Shown here: positions 1 to 8,674 of the stretch, one piece after another
Layout: the number at the start of each line of letters is the position of its first letter
Numbering within the stretch: the first letter of the stretch is position 1
NCBI GenBank assembly: GCA_016177845.1
Contig: JACOUO010000028.1
Location: 62,001 to 126,000, forward strand
Direction: 5' to 3'
Source of the DNA: Deltaproteobacteria bacterium
GTDB taxonomy: Bacteria > Desulfobacterota > GWC2-55-46
Length of the DNA stretch: 64,000 nucleotides
Made by a program: the position numbers and the translations under genes
The notes under the pieces: model-generated
What the model was told of the DNA's origin: nothing
Database searches by the model: none
The model's input: the letters and a program-made list of their open reading frames with translations, nothing else

Positions 1-764
1 AGCCTGCCGACGACTTCATCCATTTTTCTGTAAAAAGAAACGAATGTCTCATGATACCTGTGGCTGCCATCGAGAGCCGCGTCAAAGAAGAAGTGATGGA
101 GCCTGTCTGTCTCGGTTATTACGCCGATAAACAGCTCCCATGACTCGTTATTTAAAAAATGCTCATAAGCCTCTGCCCTCTTTTCAAGCGCAAGAAAAGC
201 TTCCCTGAAAAAACCCTCAGGGTCTGTTGCAGCCCTGTTTGCGTCAACATCAGGGATGTAGCCCATTGACTTAAGATAATCATACGCGCTCTCAGGATAT
301 GTCCCCTTCTTCAAATCAGGGCAGACAAAGCCTGCGGTAAGGATACCGTTTAAAGGCATTGCGGGGAATGTCTGCGGGATATTAAGCACAATTGACCTAA
401 GCGTTTTATCTACCTTGCCCCTGTACCTGTCAAAGAGAGTCGAGCCTTTCTCAGATTTGCCGCCTGTTATGTCCCATATGGAAGGGGCCTGCACATCCAT
501 GAAATTCGGAAAGGACATCTTGTATGTGCCGTACTTAAGTTCCATAAATCCGTAGATGCCGTGCTCGCCCGGATTTACCCCTGTCATAAATGAAGTCCAT
601 GAGGTTGAGGACACATCAGGGATGGACGCATCCATCTGCGCCAGATTAAAACCGCTCCCAAGTATCCTCTTGAAGTTAGGCAGATAGCCTCTCTCCATAT
701 ATTCGGAAAGCAGGGTGTATGGAGCCCCGTCAATTCCAATCACAAGTGTTTTCGGTGTACTCAT
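1..764 (-). CDS. Alkaline phosphatase superfamily (type I phosphodiesterase-like) enzyme, C-terminus cut by window edge
   Basis: Reading the minus strand from the ATG at 764 gives an open frame of 254 codons to the window edge. The N-terminus has the metal-binding motif VIGIDGAPY (residues 8-16), followed by the nucleophile region SSTSWTSFMTG and the family signature NPGEHGIYGFME. The same signature occurs in the gene at 8675-10375, so the locus holds two paralogues. Known members of this superfamily hydrolyse or transfer phospho-, sulfo- or phosphoglycerol groups; the substrate here is unknown. It starts 9 bp after the stop of the molybdopterin oxidoreductase gene, so it is probably the same operon. 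Only a weak ribosome site precedes the ATG. Confidence 0.8.
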   Translation of the reverse strand, partial: MSTPKTLVIGIDGAPYTLLSEYMERGYLPNFKRILGSGFNLAQMDASIPDVSSTSWTSFMTGVNPGEHGIYGFMELKYGTYKMSFPNFMDVQAPSIWDITGGKSEKGSTLFDRYRGKVDKTLRSIVLNIPQTFPAMPLNGILTAGFVCPDLKKGTYPESAYDYLKSMGYIPDVDANRAATDPEGFFREAFLALEKRAEAYEHFLNNESWELFIGVITETDRLHHFFFDAALDGSHRYHETFVSFYRKMDEVVGR

Positions 765-773
765 CTCGTTTGA

Positions 774-2885
774 TCAATTCTCCTTTTCAACTCTGCATAA
801 AAGCCCTCTCAACTGGTATGAGCCGAAAGCGCTGTCATAGGGCGGCGCGTTATTAGTAAGCACATTAGCGTTTGATTCAAAGACTCCGTAATCAGGCCCC
901 TGCCTTTCAGGGAACCACCAGCCATGTTCAACGCTCACCACATCAGGGTGAATATCTTCAGTGACTATGGCCTTCATCCTTATCGAGCCTCTTGGGGTGG
1001 ATATCTTGACCCAATCGTTGTTTTCGATATTATTCTTAAGGGCGGTCTTCGGGTGCAGCTCCACGCCTGGGTCAGGCCTCAATTTTCTCAAGGACTCTAC
1101 CTGCCTGTGTTCGCTATGGAAGAACTCTGCCCTTCTGCTGCCTGTGATAAGTATGTTCGGAAATTCCTTTGCCAAATCAGGCGCAGAGATTGGGCTTTCA
1201 GGCGGTTCCTTAAATGAAGGAAGGGTATCATACCCAAGCCTCTGAAGGGACTTGCAGAGGAGCTCGACCTTTCTCGAAGGCGTCCTGAACCCCTGCACCT
1301 CATATCTTCTGTATTCATGCTCAGGATAAATGAAGCCCTTTTCCTTAAGCGTCTTATAATCAATGCCCAGAGGCTCAAGCTGTGCGTTCATCACATCTTC
1401 AAGGCTCTCTTCGCTTCCGGGCAGATTAAGCCTTTTTGAAAGCTCGTTGATTATCCATTCGTCCTGCCTGCACTCGCCCCTCTGCGTTATCTTATTTTGC
1501 GCCATGACCATATTCTCAACAACAAGGGGATAACCTATGACCTGCTCAGTCTCTGTCCAGAAAGCCGCAGGCAGTACATAATCCGCAATGGCGGCGGTCG
1601 GCGTCATAAAAAGGTCTGTGACGACAAGAAGCTCGAGTGCTTTAAGGCTCTCATATACCTCTTTTGAATTGGCAACGGTTGTCAGAGGATTATTCCCGAA
1701 TATCAAGAGCGCCCTTATTTTATACGGGTCGCCCGTCCTCATTGCCTTGAATAATGCAGGTATGTGGGCTGAAGGCATAAATGCCCGCCAGCCGCCAAGA
1801 AGCTTGAACTCATCTCCGCCAAGGCGTTTTTTCCCCATGCCTTCGGGCAGCTTATCCTTTAGCGTAGGATAGCTTTTTATTACATTCATCCCGATGATAT
1901 CTCCGCCCGGGATGTCAATATTTCCTGTTATGGCCCTCAATATAGCAAGGGCCCTTACGGTCTGAAGCGAGTTATGGTTCTGCTCAATGCCAAGCCCCCA
2001 CTCAAGTATCGCGGGCTTATTCGTTGCGTATGTCCTTGCGGCCTCTATAATATTTGCTGATGGCACTGTCGTAATCAACTCCGCCCATTCTGGCGTGTAG
2101 GCTGCCACATGAGCCTTAAGCTCTTCGAACCCGACAGTCCACTTCTCTACAAATTCCTTATCGTAAATGCCTTCGCTGATAATCACATTTATCATTGCAA
2201 GGGCAAGCGCGGCATCTGTTCCAGGCCTTATCTGAAGCCACAGTCCGCACCGCTTCGCGGTCTCTGTACGCCTCGGGTCAACGGCTATCGCCTTACAGCC
2301 GCTGTCAAGCGCCCTCTTGACTGATATCGCAAGCTCTCCGTCAGGCCCTGTCACAAGCGGATTATGCGCCCAGAAAAGGATGCATTTGGGTTTCACTTCC
2401 CCGTAATAATCACCGACTACAAAACCGCCGTAGGTGAGATTACTTACCGTTATCCTTGGTATGAAGCACTGGGCAAGCCCGGGCTCGTACCAGTTCGGAG
2501 TGCCGAGCGCATTGGCAAACCTGACCACATGCATATAGTGGTGCCTGCCTGTGCCCTGGCCCAAAGCAACTGATTCAGTCCCGCTCTCAGTCCTTATCTT
2601 CGCAAGACGCTCCGCAATCTCTCCAAGCGCGTCTTCCCATGACAACTCCTGCCACTTTCCTTCTCCCCTGCCCCCTATCCTTTTAAGGGGCTTGGTGAGG
2701 CGGTCAGGGTGGTTTGCTATCTCAGGGGTCTTTAAGCCCTTCACGCACATCCAGCCCTTGTTCAATGGGGATTCAGGGTCGCCCTTTACCTTCACGACCT
2801 TGCCATCCTTGACATGGACAAAGACGCCGCAGCCGCCGTGGCATATCCTGCAAACGCTCTTATATATTATTTCAGTCTCACTCAT
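774..2885 (-). CDS. Molybdopterin-dependent oxidoreductase with N-terminal 4Fe-4S cluster
   Basis: A 703-residue protein of the DMSO reductase superfamily. The N-terminus has the 4Fe-4S ligands C12, C15, C19 and C47 (CRICHGGC ... GWMC). Cys140 in GLAQCFIPR sits where the molybdenum ligand of polysulfide, thiosulfate or formate enzymes is found. The C-terminus has the molydopterin-dinucleotide-binding region (LITGSRRAEFFHSEHRQ onward). There is no Tat signal, so it is probably cytoplasmic. No FeS subunit or membrane anchor is encoded beside it; its neighbours are glycan genes and a DUF362/ferredoxin protein five genes upstream. Substrate is not predictable; family assignment is secure. Confidence 0.85.
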   Translation of the reverse strand: MSETEIIYKSVCRICHGGCGVFVHVKDGKVVKVKGDPESPLNKGWMCVKGLKTPEIANHPDRLTKPLKRIGGRGEGKWQELSWEDALGEIAERLAKIRTESGTESVALGQGTGRHHYMHVVRFANALGTPNWYEPGLAQCFIPRITVSNLTYGGFVVGDYYGEVKPKCILFWAHNPLVTGPDGELAISVKRALDSGCKAIAVDPRRTETAKRCGLWLQIRPGTDAALALAMINVIISEGIYDKEFVEKWTVGFEELKAHVAAYTPEWAELITTVPSANIIEAARTYATNKPAILEWGLGIEQNHNSLQTVRALAILRAITGNIDIPGGDIIGMNVIKSYPTLKDKLPEGMGKKRLGGDEFKLLGGWRAFMPSAHIPALFKAMRTGDPYKIRALLIFGNNPLTTVANSKEVYESLKALELLVVTDLFMTPTAAIADYVLPAAFWTETEQVIGYPLVVENMVMAQNKITQRGECRQDEWIINELSKRLNLPGSEESLEDVMNAQLEPLGIDYKTLKEKGFIYPEHEYRRYEVQGFRTPSRKVELLCKSLQRLGYDTLPSFKEPPESPISAPDLAKEFPNILITGSRRAEFFHSEHRQVESLRKLRPDPGVELHPKTALKNNIENNDWVKISTPRGSIRMKAIVTEDIHPDVVSVEHGWWFPERQGPDYGVFESNANVLTNNAPPYDSAFGSYQLRGLLCRVEKEN

Positions 2886-2891
2886 TTTAAT

Positions 2892-3878
2892 TTATACCCT
2901 GCTGCGGAGCACTCCCCAGATCGCGCCGCTGCCAATTGAGGCGGCCCTCATCAATAATAAAAATGGAGAAAAAATCCCGACCAGCGGGTCATTCCTTAAC
3001 GCTATTGTTGCGAACGGCACTGAAAGGACAAGAAACCCTGCTACAGCGAACAGGAGAAAATAAATCCCTATACCCGGGAATATTGCCGCAATGGGAAGCG
3101 AACCTAAAAGAAGCAGCAAAAAGAGTATCTGGAACTTAAGAGCCTGAGGAGTATATGTATCCTTCAGCATCTTATCCGGGAATTTCTTATAGACCACTAT
3201 TCTCCAGTACCCTCTCCAGAACTTTATCCTTGCGTACCTTTTTACTGAATCAGGGTGATTGAGATGGCATACAATGGCTTTAGGATTAAAGACCATCTTA
3301 TGCCCTTGACTCGCCATCCTGTATGAAAGCTCGGTGTCTTCATTATTGGCTACGGGGAAGCTCGTATCAAAGCCGCCCATCTTTTTAAATATCTCTTTCC
3401 TGAAGCCTGCCGAATATGTATCTACCATGTCGATTGAGGAAACTTTCTTTAACATCTCAAACCTTTCCTCAAACTCGACCTGCGAAAACCTTGCTACCAA
3501 TCCCCTCTGTGATGTCCTGTATGCGCCTTTGACAGCGGCAACCTTTTCATTATCAAGAAACGGCCTGACCATCTCCGTTATCCAGTTTTTATCAGGCACG
3601 CAGTCAGAATCAGTGAAAAGTATTATCTCGCCCTTTGCCTGTTTCGCGCCCTTGTTGCGGGCCGTTGCGGGTCCCTTGTTCTTCTGGTGCAGATATTTTA
3701 CAGGGTACTTCTTTATTACAGCACCCGTATTATCGGCAGAACCGTCATCAACTATTACTATATCGTAAAGTCCCGCTGGATAGTCCTGCTCAAGGAGCGC
3801 CTCGATGCACCTGTTAACAGTCTTTTCGGCATTGTACGCAGGCACTATGATGCTGACTGTAGGAAGCCTCCCGCTCAT
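2892..3878 (-). CDS. Family 2 glycosyltransferase with C-terminal membrane segments
   Basis: A 328-residue GT-A-fold glycosyltransferase. Visible motifs are the nucleotide-sugar binding start VSIIVPAYNAEKTVNRC (residues 8-24), IVIVDDGSADN (40-50), the metal-binding FTDSDC (88-93), and the acceptor-site GGFDTSF with NEDTEL (168-184). The last ~80 residues hold two or three hydrophobic helices, so it probably works at the inner face of the inner membrane, adding a sugar to a lipid-linked glycan. The stop is 3 bp downstream of the start side of the next gene pair, consistent with one transcript with the radical SAM gene upstream. Sugar donor is unknown. Confidence 0.88.
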   Translation of the reverse strand: MSGRLPTVSIIVPAYNAEKTVNRCIEALLEQDYPAGLYDIVIVDDGSADNTGAVIKKYPVKYLHQKNKGPATARNKGAKQAKGEIILFTDSDCVPDKNWITEMVRPFLDNEKVAAVKGAYRTSQRGLVARFSQVEFEERFEMLKKVSSIDMVDTYSAGFRKEIFKKMGGFDTSFPVANNEDTELSYRMASQGHKMVFNPKAIVCHLNHPDSVKRYARIKFWRGYWRIVVYKKFPDKMLKDTYTPQALKFQILFLLLLLGSLPIAAIFPGIGIYFLLFAVAGFLVLSVPFATIALRNDPLVGIFSPFLLLMRAASIGSGAIWGVLRSRV

Positions 3879-3881
3879 CTA

Positions 3882-5348
3882 TCAAGCGCCTGCCTTCTGT
3901 ATATCAGAGCCCTTAAGGAGATACTTAAGGAAGGTCTTGCCGGCCTTAAGTGTCCTCTTTATCTCTCTTGGCTGAGTGATAAGCTGCTTGAGCTTGTACA
4001 AGAGATAACCCGGCCTCAGATAAAATTCGCGCCTTGCGTTGTCGCAGAACTTCACAAGGTCTTCGGCGGTTAAGTCCTCTGTCCTGATAACGGTATTATG
4101 CAATCCGTCAGGCGTAATCCATTTTGAGAAATCAGAGCTTCTGATAAGATTCTTTTTCTTATACCAGTCATAGGCCTCAGTGCCGGGATAAACCATTACA
4201 GGGTAGAACTGCACTGTATCTGGGCGAAGCGTTTTGGCAAGCTCAAGCGTCTCTTTCAAGGTCTCTTTTGTCTCGCCCGGAAGCCCTGCCATGAAACAGC
4301 CGTGAATAAGCATTCCCGCCCTTCTCGCATTCTCCATGAATTCCTTCATCTCGGTCAGGCGGGTCTTCTTTTTCATGTTATCAAGTATCTTCTGGCTGCC
4401 GCTCTCAAAGCCTACGCAGAGGTTCCTGCAGCCTGCCTTCTTCATTATCTTCATTGTTTCGTAATCAAGCCCGATCCTTGCGTTGGCATTCCATGTTATC
4501 CTCAGGCCCTTTTTGATAATCAGCTCGGAAAGCTCTATGCACCTCTTCTTGTTTACTGTAAGGGTGTCGTCCTCAAAGAATATCGCCTTGGCATTCGGGA
4601 AGTTATTTACAATATATTCCATCTCGGCCACGACATTTTCAACCGACCTGAGCCTAAAGCCTCTTCCCATGAGCGTCTGCGGATAAACGCAGAAGGTGCA
4701 CGGGAACGGACAGCCCCTGCTCGTGGTAATAGTAACCATCGGGTAAAGCGCATTAGGGTTAAAGTAGTTCTCGATTTTTAAGAACTTCTTATACACCTTG
4801 CTTACAAAAGGAACTTCATCGAGATTTTCAACAAACGGCCTTCTGCCTGTGTGGACTATCTTATTGCCTTCCTTGTAGCTGATACCGAGCACATTCCTGA
4901 GATTGCCTTTCTTCTCAATTGTCTGCACAAGGTCAAGTACGGTAAAGTCATACTCATAGCGGCAGACTGCGCCGATTCTGTTGTCCGCGTTAAGAGTGTC
5001 ATCAGGAAGCGCAGAGACATGAGTGCCGACAAGCGTGATAAAGGCCGATGGGCATAGTTCTTTCATTCGCCCCGCTATCATTATGTCGTTATTGATGGAC
5101 GGCGTGCTCGTGTCCATCACAATTACGGCAGGGTTGAACTTCCTTACCCTCTCTTCCACATCGGCAAGAGTAAGCCCGTCTGCGGGAGCGTCTATGAAAT
5201 CGACTTCATAGCCCTTCTCCATCACAACGGCGCATGCGTAAGCCAGCCACATCGGAAAGTAAAGCGTGCCGCTCTTTGTGACGGCAGGGCTCCTTTGCGG
5301 GCGTGAGAATTTTTTGTGGAACGGAGGATTCAAAAATAATACATTCAT
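3882..5348 (-). CDS. B12-binding-domain radical SAM protein (first of three)
   Basis: A 488-residue protein. Residues 1-145 look like a cobalamin-binding Rossmann domain (MNVLFLNPPF start, LVGTHVSALP in the middle). The radical SAM 4Fe-4S ligands are C213, C217 and C220 in TTSRGCPFPCTFC, followed by an Elp3-type barrel. Class B radical SAM enzymes of this layout methylate or rearrange unreactive carbon or phosphorus centres. Its start codon overlaps the stop of the DUF362 gene by one base (TAATG), indicating translational coupling. Two paralogues lie at 10372-11847 and 14916-16232; all three differ strongly and are not recent duplicates. Substrate unknown. Confidence 0.85.
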   Translation of the reverse strand: MNVLFLNPPFHKKFSRPQRSPAVTKSGTLYFPMWLAYACAVVMEKGYEVDFIDAPADGLTLADVEERVRKFNPAVIVMDTSTPSINNDIMIAGRMKELCPSAFITLVGTHVSALPDDTLNADNRIGAVCRYEYDFTVLDLVQTIEKKGNLRNVLGISYKEGNKIVHTGRRPFVENLDEVPFVSKVYKKFLKIENYFNPNALYPMVTITTSRGCPFPCTFCVYPQTLMGRGFRLRSVENVVAEMEYIVNNFPNAKAIFFEDDTLTVNKKRCIELSELIIKKGLRITWNANARIGLDYETMKIMKKAGCRNLCVGFESGSQKILDNMKKKTRLTEMKEFMENARRAGMLIHGCFMAGLPGETKETLKETLELAKTLRPDTVQFYPVMVYPGTEAYDWYKKKNLIRSSDFSKWITPDGLHNTVIRTEDLTAEDLVKFCDNARREFYLRPGYLLYKLKQLITQPREIKRTLKAGKTFLKYLLKGSDIQKAGA

Positions 5349-6589
5349 TATGCTATTTCCCTTGTTATAGTGTCGTATTGCCTTACCTGTTCAGTTAAAA
5401 AACCCATTTTACCCTTAAATTCAATTGCCTTTGTGGGGCAGACCAGAAAACAGTACATGCACCCGATGCAGCCGTTCTTCTTATCTTCCAGCACATCCGG
5501 AAGCCGCAGCTCAACAGGGCAGTAGTCACGGCATTTTGTGCAGCCTTTTTTGCAAAGGGATTTATTGAAGCCGAACCCCTGAAAATCCATTTCGTCTTTT
5601 ATGAAGTTATCCTGCCTCAAGCCTGTCTTAAAGAGCAGATGCCCGAAAAGCTTTGTGGAGCAAAGATAATTTAAAAAGGCTGTGTTCCGAATCTTTAAAA
5701 AATACTTCTGCCTCTTGGGGCTGTGAATGAAGGTGGCGAACGGGTTCGCTATCGGCTCCTTGAACTTCTTTGAGAGCTTTTGAAGCCCAAGAGAATCGAC
5801 AAACCTGTGATGCTCTTTTGTAAGAAGCCCCATCTCCTCCGCAAGCTTTAAAGTCCTTACCTTTTTATAATCGAACTGCGCAATCCTGCTGCACGCAAGG
5901 TCTATCATGTACGGGTCAGTGCCTATGATGAGAAGCCCTGTCCTTGTCGGTGTTCCTCTTGTGGGGCCAAGCCCTTCCATTGAAATGAGGCCGTCAACAA
6001 TATGAAGGCTCGGCTTGACCTGCCTGTTTATGTTCAGGATGTTTTTCGCAAGGCTCTGGTGCACCTTCTTCTTATTCTCCTGCCCTACAAGACAACCCAT
6101 AAGATTTTTAAGGCACACTGTCATGCCGTTCTCAAAATGAGTCTTGAGCTTGGGCATATTGATAAGGAAATCCGCCTCGACAATCTCTCTGGCAACCCCT
6201 GCCTTTATTCCGTCCTCAAATTCTATATTGGCCTTTTCAGAATAATTGAGGTCTTTTATCTTCACCCCATAATACTTTGCAAGCCTGTCATAGGAAAGCC
6301 TTGTGATGACGCTTATGCCGCTCCTGTAAAAGCCGCTGTTAGTGCCTTCGCATATGGTGATGTCCTTGTATCCGCGGCCTTTCAGGAATTTAACAACAGC
6401 CCCTGTAAGCCTCAAATCAGTAGTATTGCCTGTAAGCGCGTTCATGTTGCTGTTCATGTTAGGCTTAATGACAATCTTTGCCGAAGGGGAAGAAGGCAGA
6501 AGGTCCTTATAATTTGAAAGGGCCTTGGCAACCTTCTCATTTATCTCATCAACCGTATAAGCGGTTATAATATCAAGCCTGAATGCCAT
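5348..6589 (-). CDS. DUF362 domain protein with C-terminal 2x[4Fe-4S] ferredoxin
   Basis: A 413-residue protein. The N-terminal ~270 residues match the DUF362 pattern (IVIKPNMNS, then LINMPKLKTH, LKNLMGC). The last ~85 residues carry two cysteine clusters (CKKGCTKCRDYC and CIGCMYCFLVC) that should bind 4Fe-4S clusters. DUF362 proteins are widespread in anaerobes and thought to be redox proteins, but no reaction is established. It overlaps the downstream GT9 gene's neighbour arrangement on both sides (17 bp with the gene upstream, 1 bp with the radical SAM gene), so expression is coupled. It is a candidate electron donor for the radical SAM or molybdopterin enzymes; this is inference. Confidence 0.82.
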   Translation of the reverse strand: MAFRLDIITAYTVDEINEKVAKALSNYKDLLPSSPSAKIVIKPNMNSNMNALTGNTTDLRLTGAVVKFLKGRGYKDITICEGTNSGFYRSGISVITRLSYDRLAKYYGVKIKDLNYSEKANIEFEDGIKAGVAREIVEADFLINMPKLKTHFENGMTVCLKNLMGCLVGQENKKKVHQSLAKNILNINRQVKPSLHIVDGLISMEGLGPTRGTPTRTGLLIIGTDPYMIDLACSRIAQFDYKKVRTLKLAEEMGLLTKEHHRFVDSLGLQKLSKKFKEPIANPFATFIHSPKRQKYFLKIRNTAFLNYLCSTKLFGHLLFKTGLRQDNFIKDEMDFQGFGFNKSLCKKGCTKCRDYCPVELRLPDVLEDKKNGCIGCMYCFLVCPTKAIEFKGKMGFLTEQVRQYDTITREIA

Positions 6590-7745
6590 ACCCTGATTTT
6601 ACCTTTTCCTTCTCTTTTAATACGGTCTTTGCCGCGCTGAATACATCTTCGGAGGTGATGACCTCCATGCACTCGTTAAAGGGCTTGTGATTGCAGACAT
6701 CCTCATCGCAGGTGAACCTGCATGGGAAATCTTTTTCAACTACTTTATGAATATTTCCGTATGGCCCTGTTTCATTGCTCTTTGACGGGCCGAATATCGC
6801 AACTGTCGGCGTCTTCATCGCTGAAGCAATGTGAAGGGGCGCGCTGTCGTTTGTGATAAATAAATCGAGCTTTCCGATAAACGCTGCAAGCGTCCTCATA
6901 TCAGTCTTGCCCGCGAGATTGACCGCGGTATTTTTCATCTGCCTGATGATGCCGTCTATAAGCTCCTTTTCATTCGGTGCGCCGGTAAAAAACACCCTTG
7001 CTCCGAATTCAGAGATAAGGCGGTCAGCCACCTGAGCATACCTTGCAGGCACCCAGCATTTAAGGCTCTTTCTGCCGCCCGGATGCATGGCTATATTTAT
7101 CTGGCCTTTTGCCGTTGAAAGTATCTCTTCAGCCTTCCTGTTTTCCTCTTTTGTGGAATTAAGCCCCCAGTCGACGGAATCAACCTGCGCGCCAAGGTGC
7201 CTTGCCATATCAAGATGGTATTCGACCTTATGCTTTATCTCTTTAAACGGCACGGCATTCGTAAGGAGAAAGCCTCCTCCGCCTACTTTATAGCTGACCC
7301 TGTATCTCGCCCTGCCAAGATATGTGGTGAATATGATATCCCTGATATCGGCCCTCGCCTCTATTACAAGGTCATATCTCTTCTTCCTGAATTCCTTTAA
7401 AAAGGCCGCGTAATCCCTTTTATCCGAATTCGGATAGAACCAGAAGGCATCATATGTAATAACATAATCAACATAAGGATTGTTCTTAAAAAGGTCCCTT
7501 GCCCCGTTGCTCGTCAAAAAAGTTATCTTAGCCTTTGGGTAGAACTGCTTCAGAGGCTTAAGCAGAGGCAGCGTCATTATCACATCGCCGATGTAAGCTG
7601 TCCTGACTACTAGGATTTCCTTTATCTCTTTTTTGGGGATAGTTTTATTCCTGAAAAAGAGCGCAGGCAGCCACAGCGCATAGCCGAGGGTATCGGCAAT
7701 TTGCGTGGCTATCTTTTTCTTCCTGTTTATAATCTTGTAATACAA
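6573..7745 (-). CDS. Family 9 glycosyltransferase (heptosyltransferase-like)
   Basis: A 390-residue GT-B glycosyltransferase. It has the GT9 start ILVVRTAYIGDVIMTLPLL (residues ~44-62), the C-terminal donor-site run INIAMHPGG, and FITNDSAPLHIASAMKTP followed by AIFGPS. Family members add heptose or related sugars to lipid A core or other lipid-linked acceptors. The C-terminus has a Cys-rich stretch (FPCRFTCDEDVC) found in many GT9 proteins. Start at 7745 follows the acyltransferase stop directly, and the 3' end overlaps the DUF362 gene by 17 bp. Heptose as donor is likely from family but unproven. Confidence 0.87.
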   Translation of the reverse strand: MYYKIINRKKKIATQIADTLGYALWLPALFFRNKTIPKKEIKEILVVRTAYIGDVIMTLPLLKPLKQFYPKAKITFLTSNGARDLFKNNPYVDYVITYDAFWFYPNSDKRDYAAFLKEFRKKRYDLVIEARADIRDIIFTTYLGRARYRVSYKVGGGGFLLTNAVPFKEIKHKVEYHLDMARHLGAQVDSVDWGLNSTKEENRKAEEILSTAKGQINIAMHPGGRKSLKCWVPARYAQVADRLISEFGARVFFTGAPNEKELIDGIIRQMKNTAVNLAGKTDMRTLAAFIGKLDLFITNDSAPLHIASAMKTPTVAIFGPSKSNETGPYGNIHKVVEKDFPCRFTCDEDVCNHKPFNECMEVITSEDVFSAAKTVLKEKEKVKSGYGIQA

Positions 7746-8663
7746 TTATCTCAAACGCCTCTCGTGCAGCTCGTCCCAGAAGTGCCAATGATATGGCTGC
7801 TGTTTAAGATGCCCCTCAAATACGGAAGCAAACCCGCTCACCTTTTCTTCATCAGTCGCATCAGCCTTTAGTGAGATAGGCGGGTGTATGACCGACCTGT
7901 ATTTGCCGTCTTCCCCAAGCACAGTGAACATCGGCAGTATGGGGCTTTTGGTCTTATCAGCGATATTAAACGCCCCTACGGGAAAGCGCGTCATTGCGCC
8001 CATAAAAGGCACATACACATATTTTCCTATGAGCTTTCCGCCCCCTGCCCCGTCCCCGGTTATCATCAGAACGCCGTTATTCTTAAGCGCCTCAAATACC
8101 GGCCTTAAGAACTTATCCGCAGGCAGTATTGTTGCTGGTATCATGCTCTCGTATTTAACCCTGAGCCTGAACGCTACATTCTTCCCTATAAAACTGAGCC
8201 CTTCATCAGTAGGAAGCCCAAGCTGGATAACCTTATAGCCAAGCACTCCGAGCGCGCAAAGAGGAAGCTGCGCAGGGCCGAAGTGCGTGTGTAAAAGTAT
8301 ACAGCCCCGTTTTCCTTCGAGCGCTTTATTCAAGTGCTCTATTCCCGCAAATGTGTGATGCCTCTCCAGGTTCTTTTTGTTCAGCCTTGGAAAAAGAAAT
8401 ATCTGGAGCTGGTTTACATAATGGTTCTCCCTGTACCTTCGGATAATCCCTTTTATCTTTTCCTCGCCCATTCCTTTGCCGAATGCCGAGGTAAGGTTAT
8501 CCGCTATCACAGGGTTTATGCCTGAGGCCGCTGAGTGCAGCTTCCCAAGCATGCGCATGACTTTAAAACCCATGCCTATGGGCAATGCCCTTATAAAATA
8601 TCTGAACGGATACCATATGATCAATCTTAGGATATCCCTTGAAAAACTTTCCGAGACCAGCAT
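7746..8663 (-). CDS. LpxL/HtrB-like lysophospholipid acyltransferase family protein
   Basis: A 305-residue protein resembling lipid A late acyltransferases: hydrophobic N-terminus, then LLHTHFGPAQLP around residues 123-134, and the later GDGAGGG and PVGAFNIADKTKSPILP motifs. LpxL-type enzymes transfer an acyl chain from acyl-ACP to a glycolipid at the inner membrane. The usual catalytic H-x4-D/E is here H127-x4-Q132, so the acidic partner is replaced by Gln. Either the residue pair is displaced (H125 is also present) or activity is altered. Placed between a GT9 and an AP-superfamily gene, it may acylate the lipid anchor of the glycan made by this locus. Confidence 0.78.
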   Translation of the reverse strand: MLVSESFSRDILRLIIWYPFRYFIRALPIGMGFKVMRMLGKLHSAASGINPVIADNLTSAFGKGMGEEKIKGIIRRYRENHYVNQLQIFLFPRLNKKNLERHHTFAGIEHLNKALEGKRGCILLHTHFGPAQLPLCALGVLGYKVIQLGLPTDEGLSFIGKNVAFRLRVKYESMIPATILPADKFLRPVFEALKNNGVLMITGDGAGGGKLIGKYVYVPFMGAMTRFPVGAFNIADKTKSPILPMFTVLGEDGKYRSVIHPPISLKADATDEEKVSGFASVFEGHLKQQPYHWHFWDELHERRLR

Positions 8664-8674
8664 CCGTTGCCTTC

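Noticed and set aside
774-2885. Selenocysteine codon in the molybdopterin oxidoreductase
   Set aside because: No in-frame TGA; the probable Mo ligand is a normal Cys codon (Cys140).
2551-3063. Plus-strand 170-codon frame opposite the molybdopterin oxidoreductase and glycosyltransferase genes
   Set aside because: Antisense to two well-supported genes, Ser/Thr/Pro-rich shadow composition, no ribosome site.
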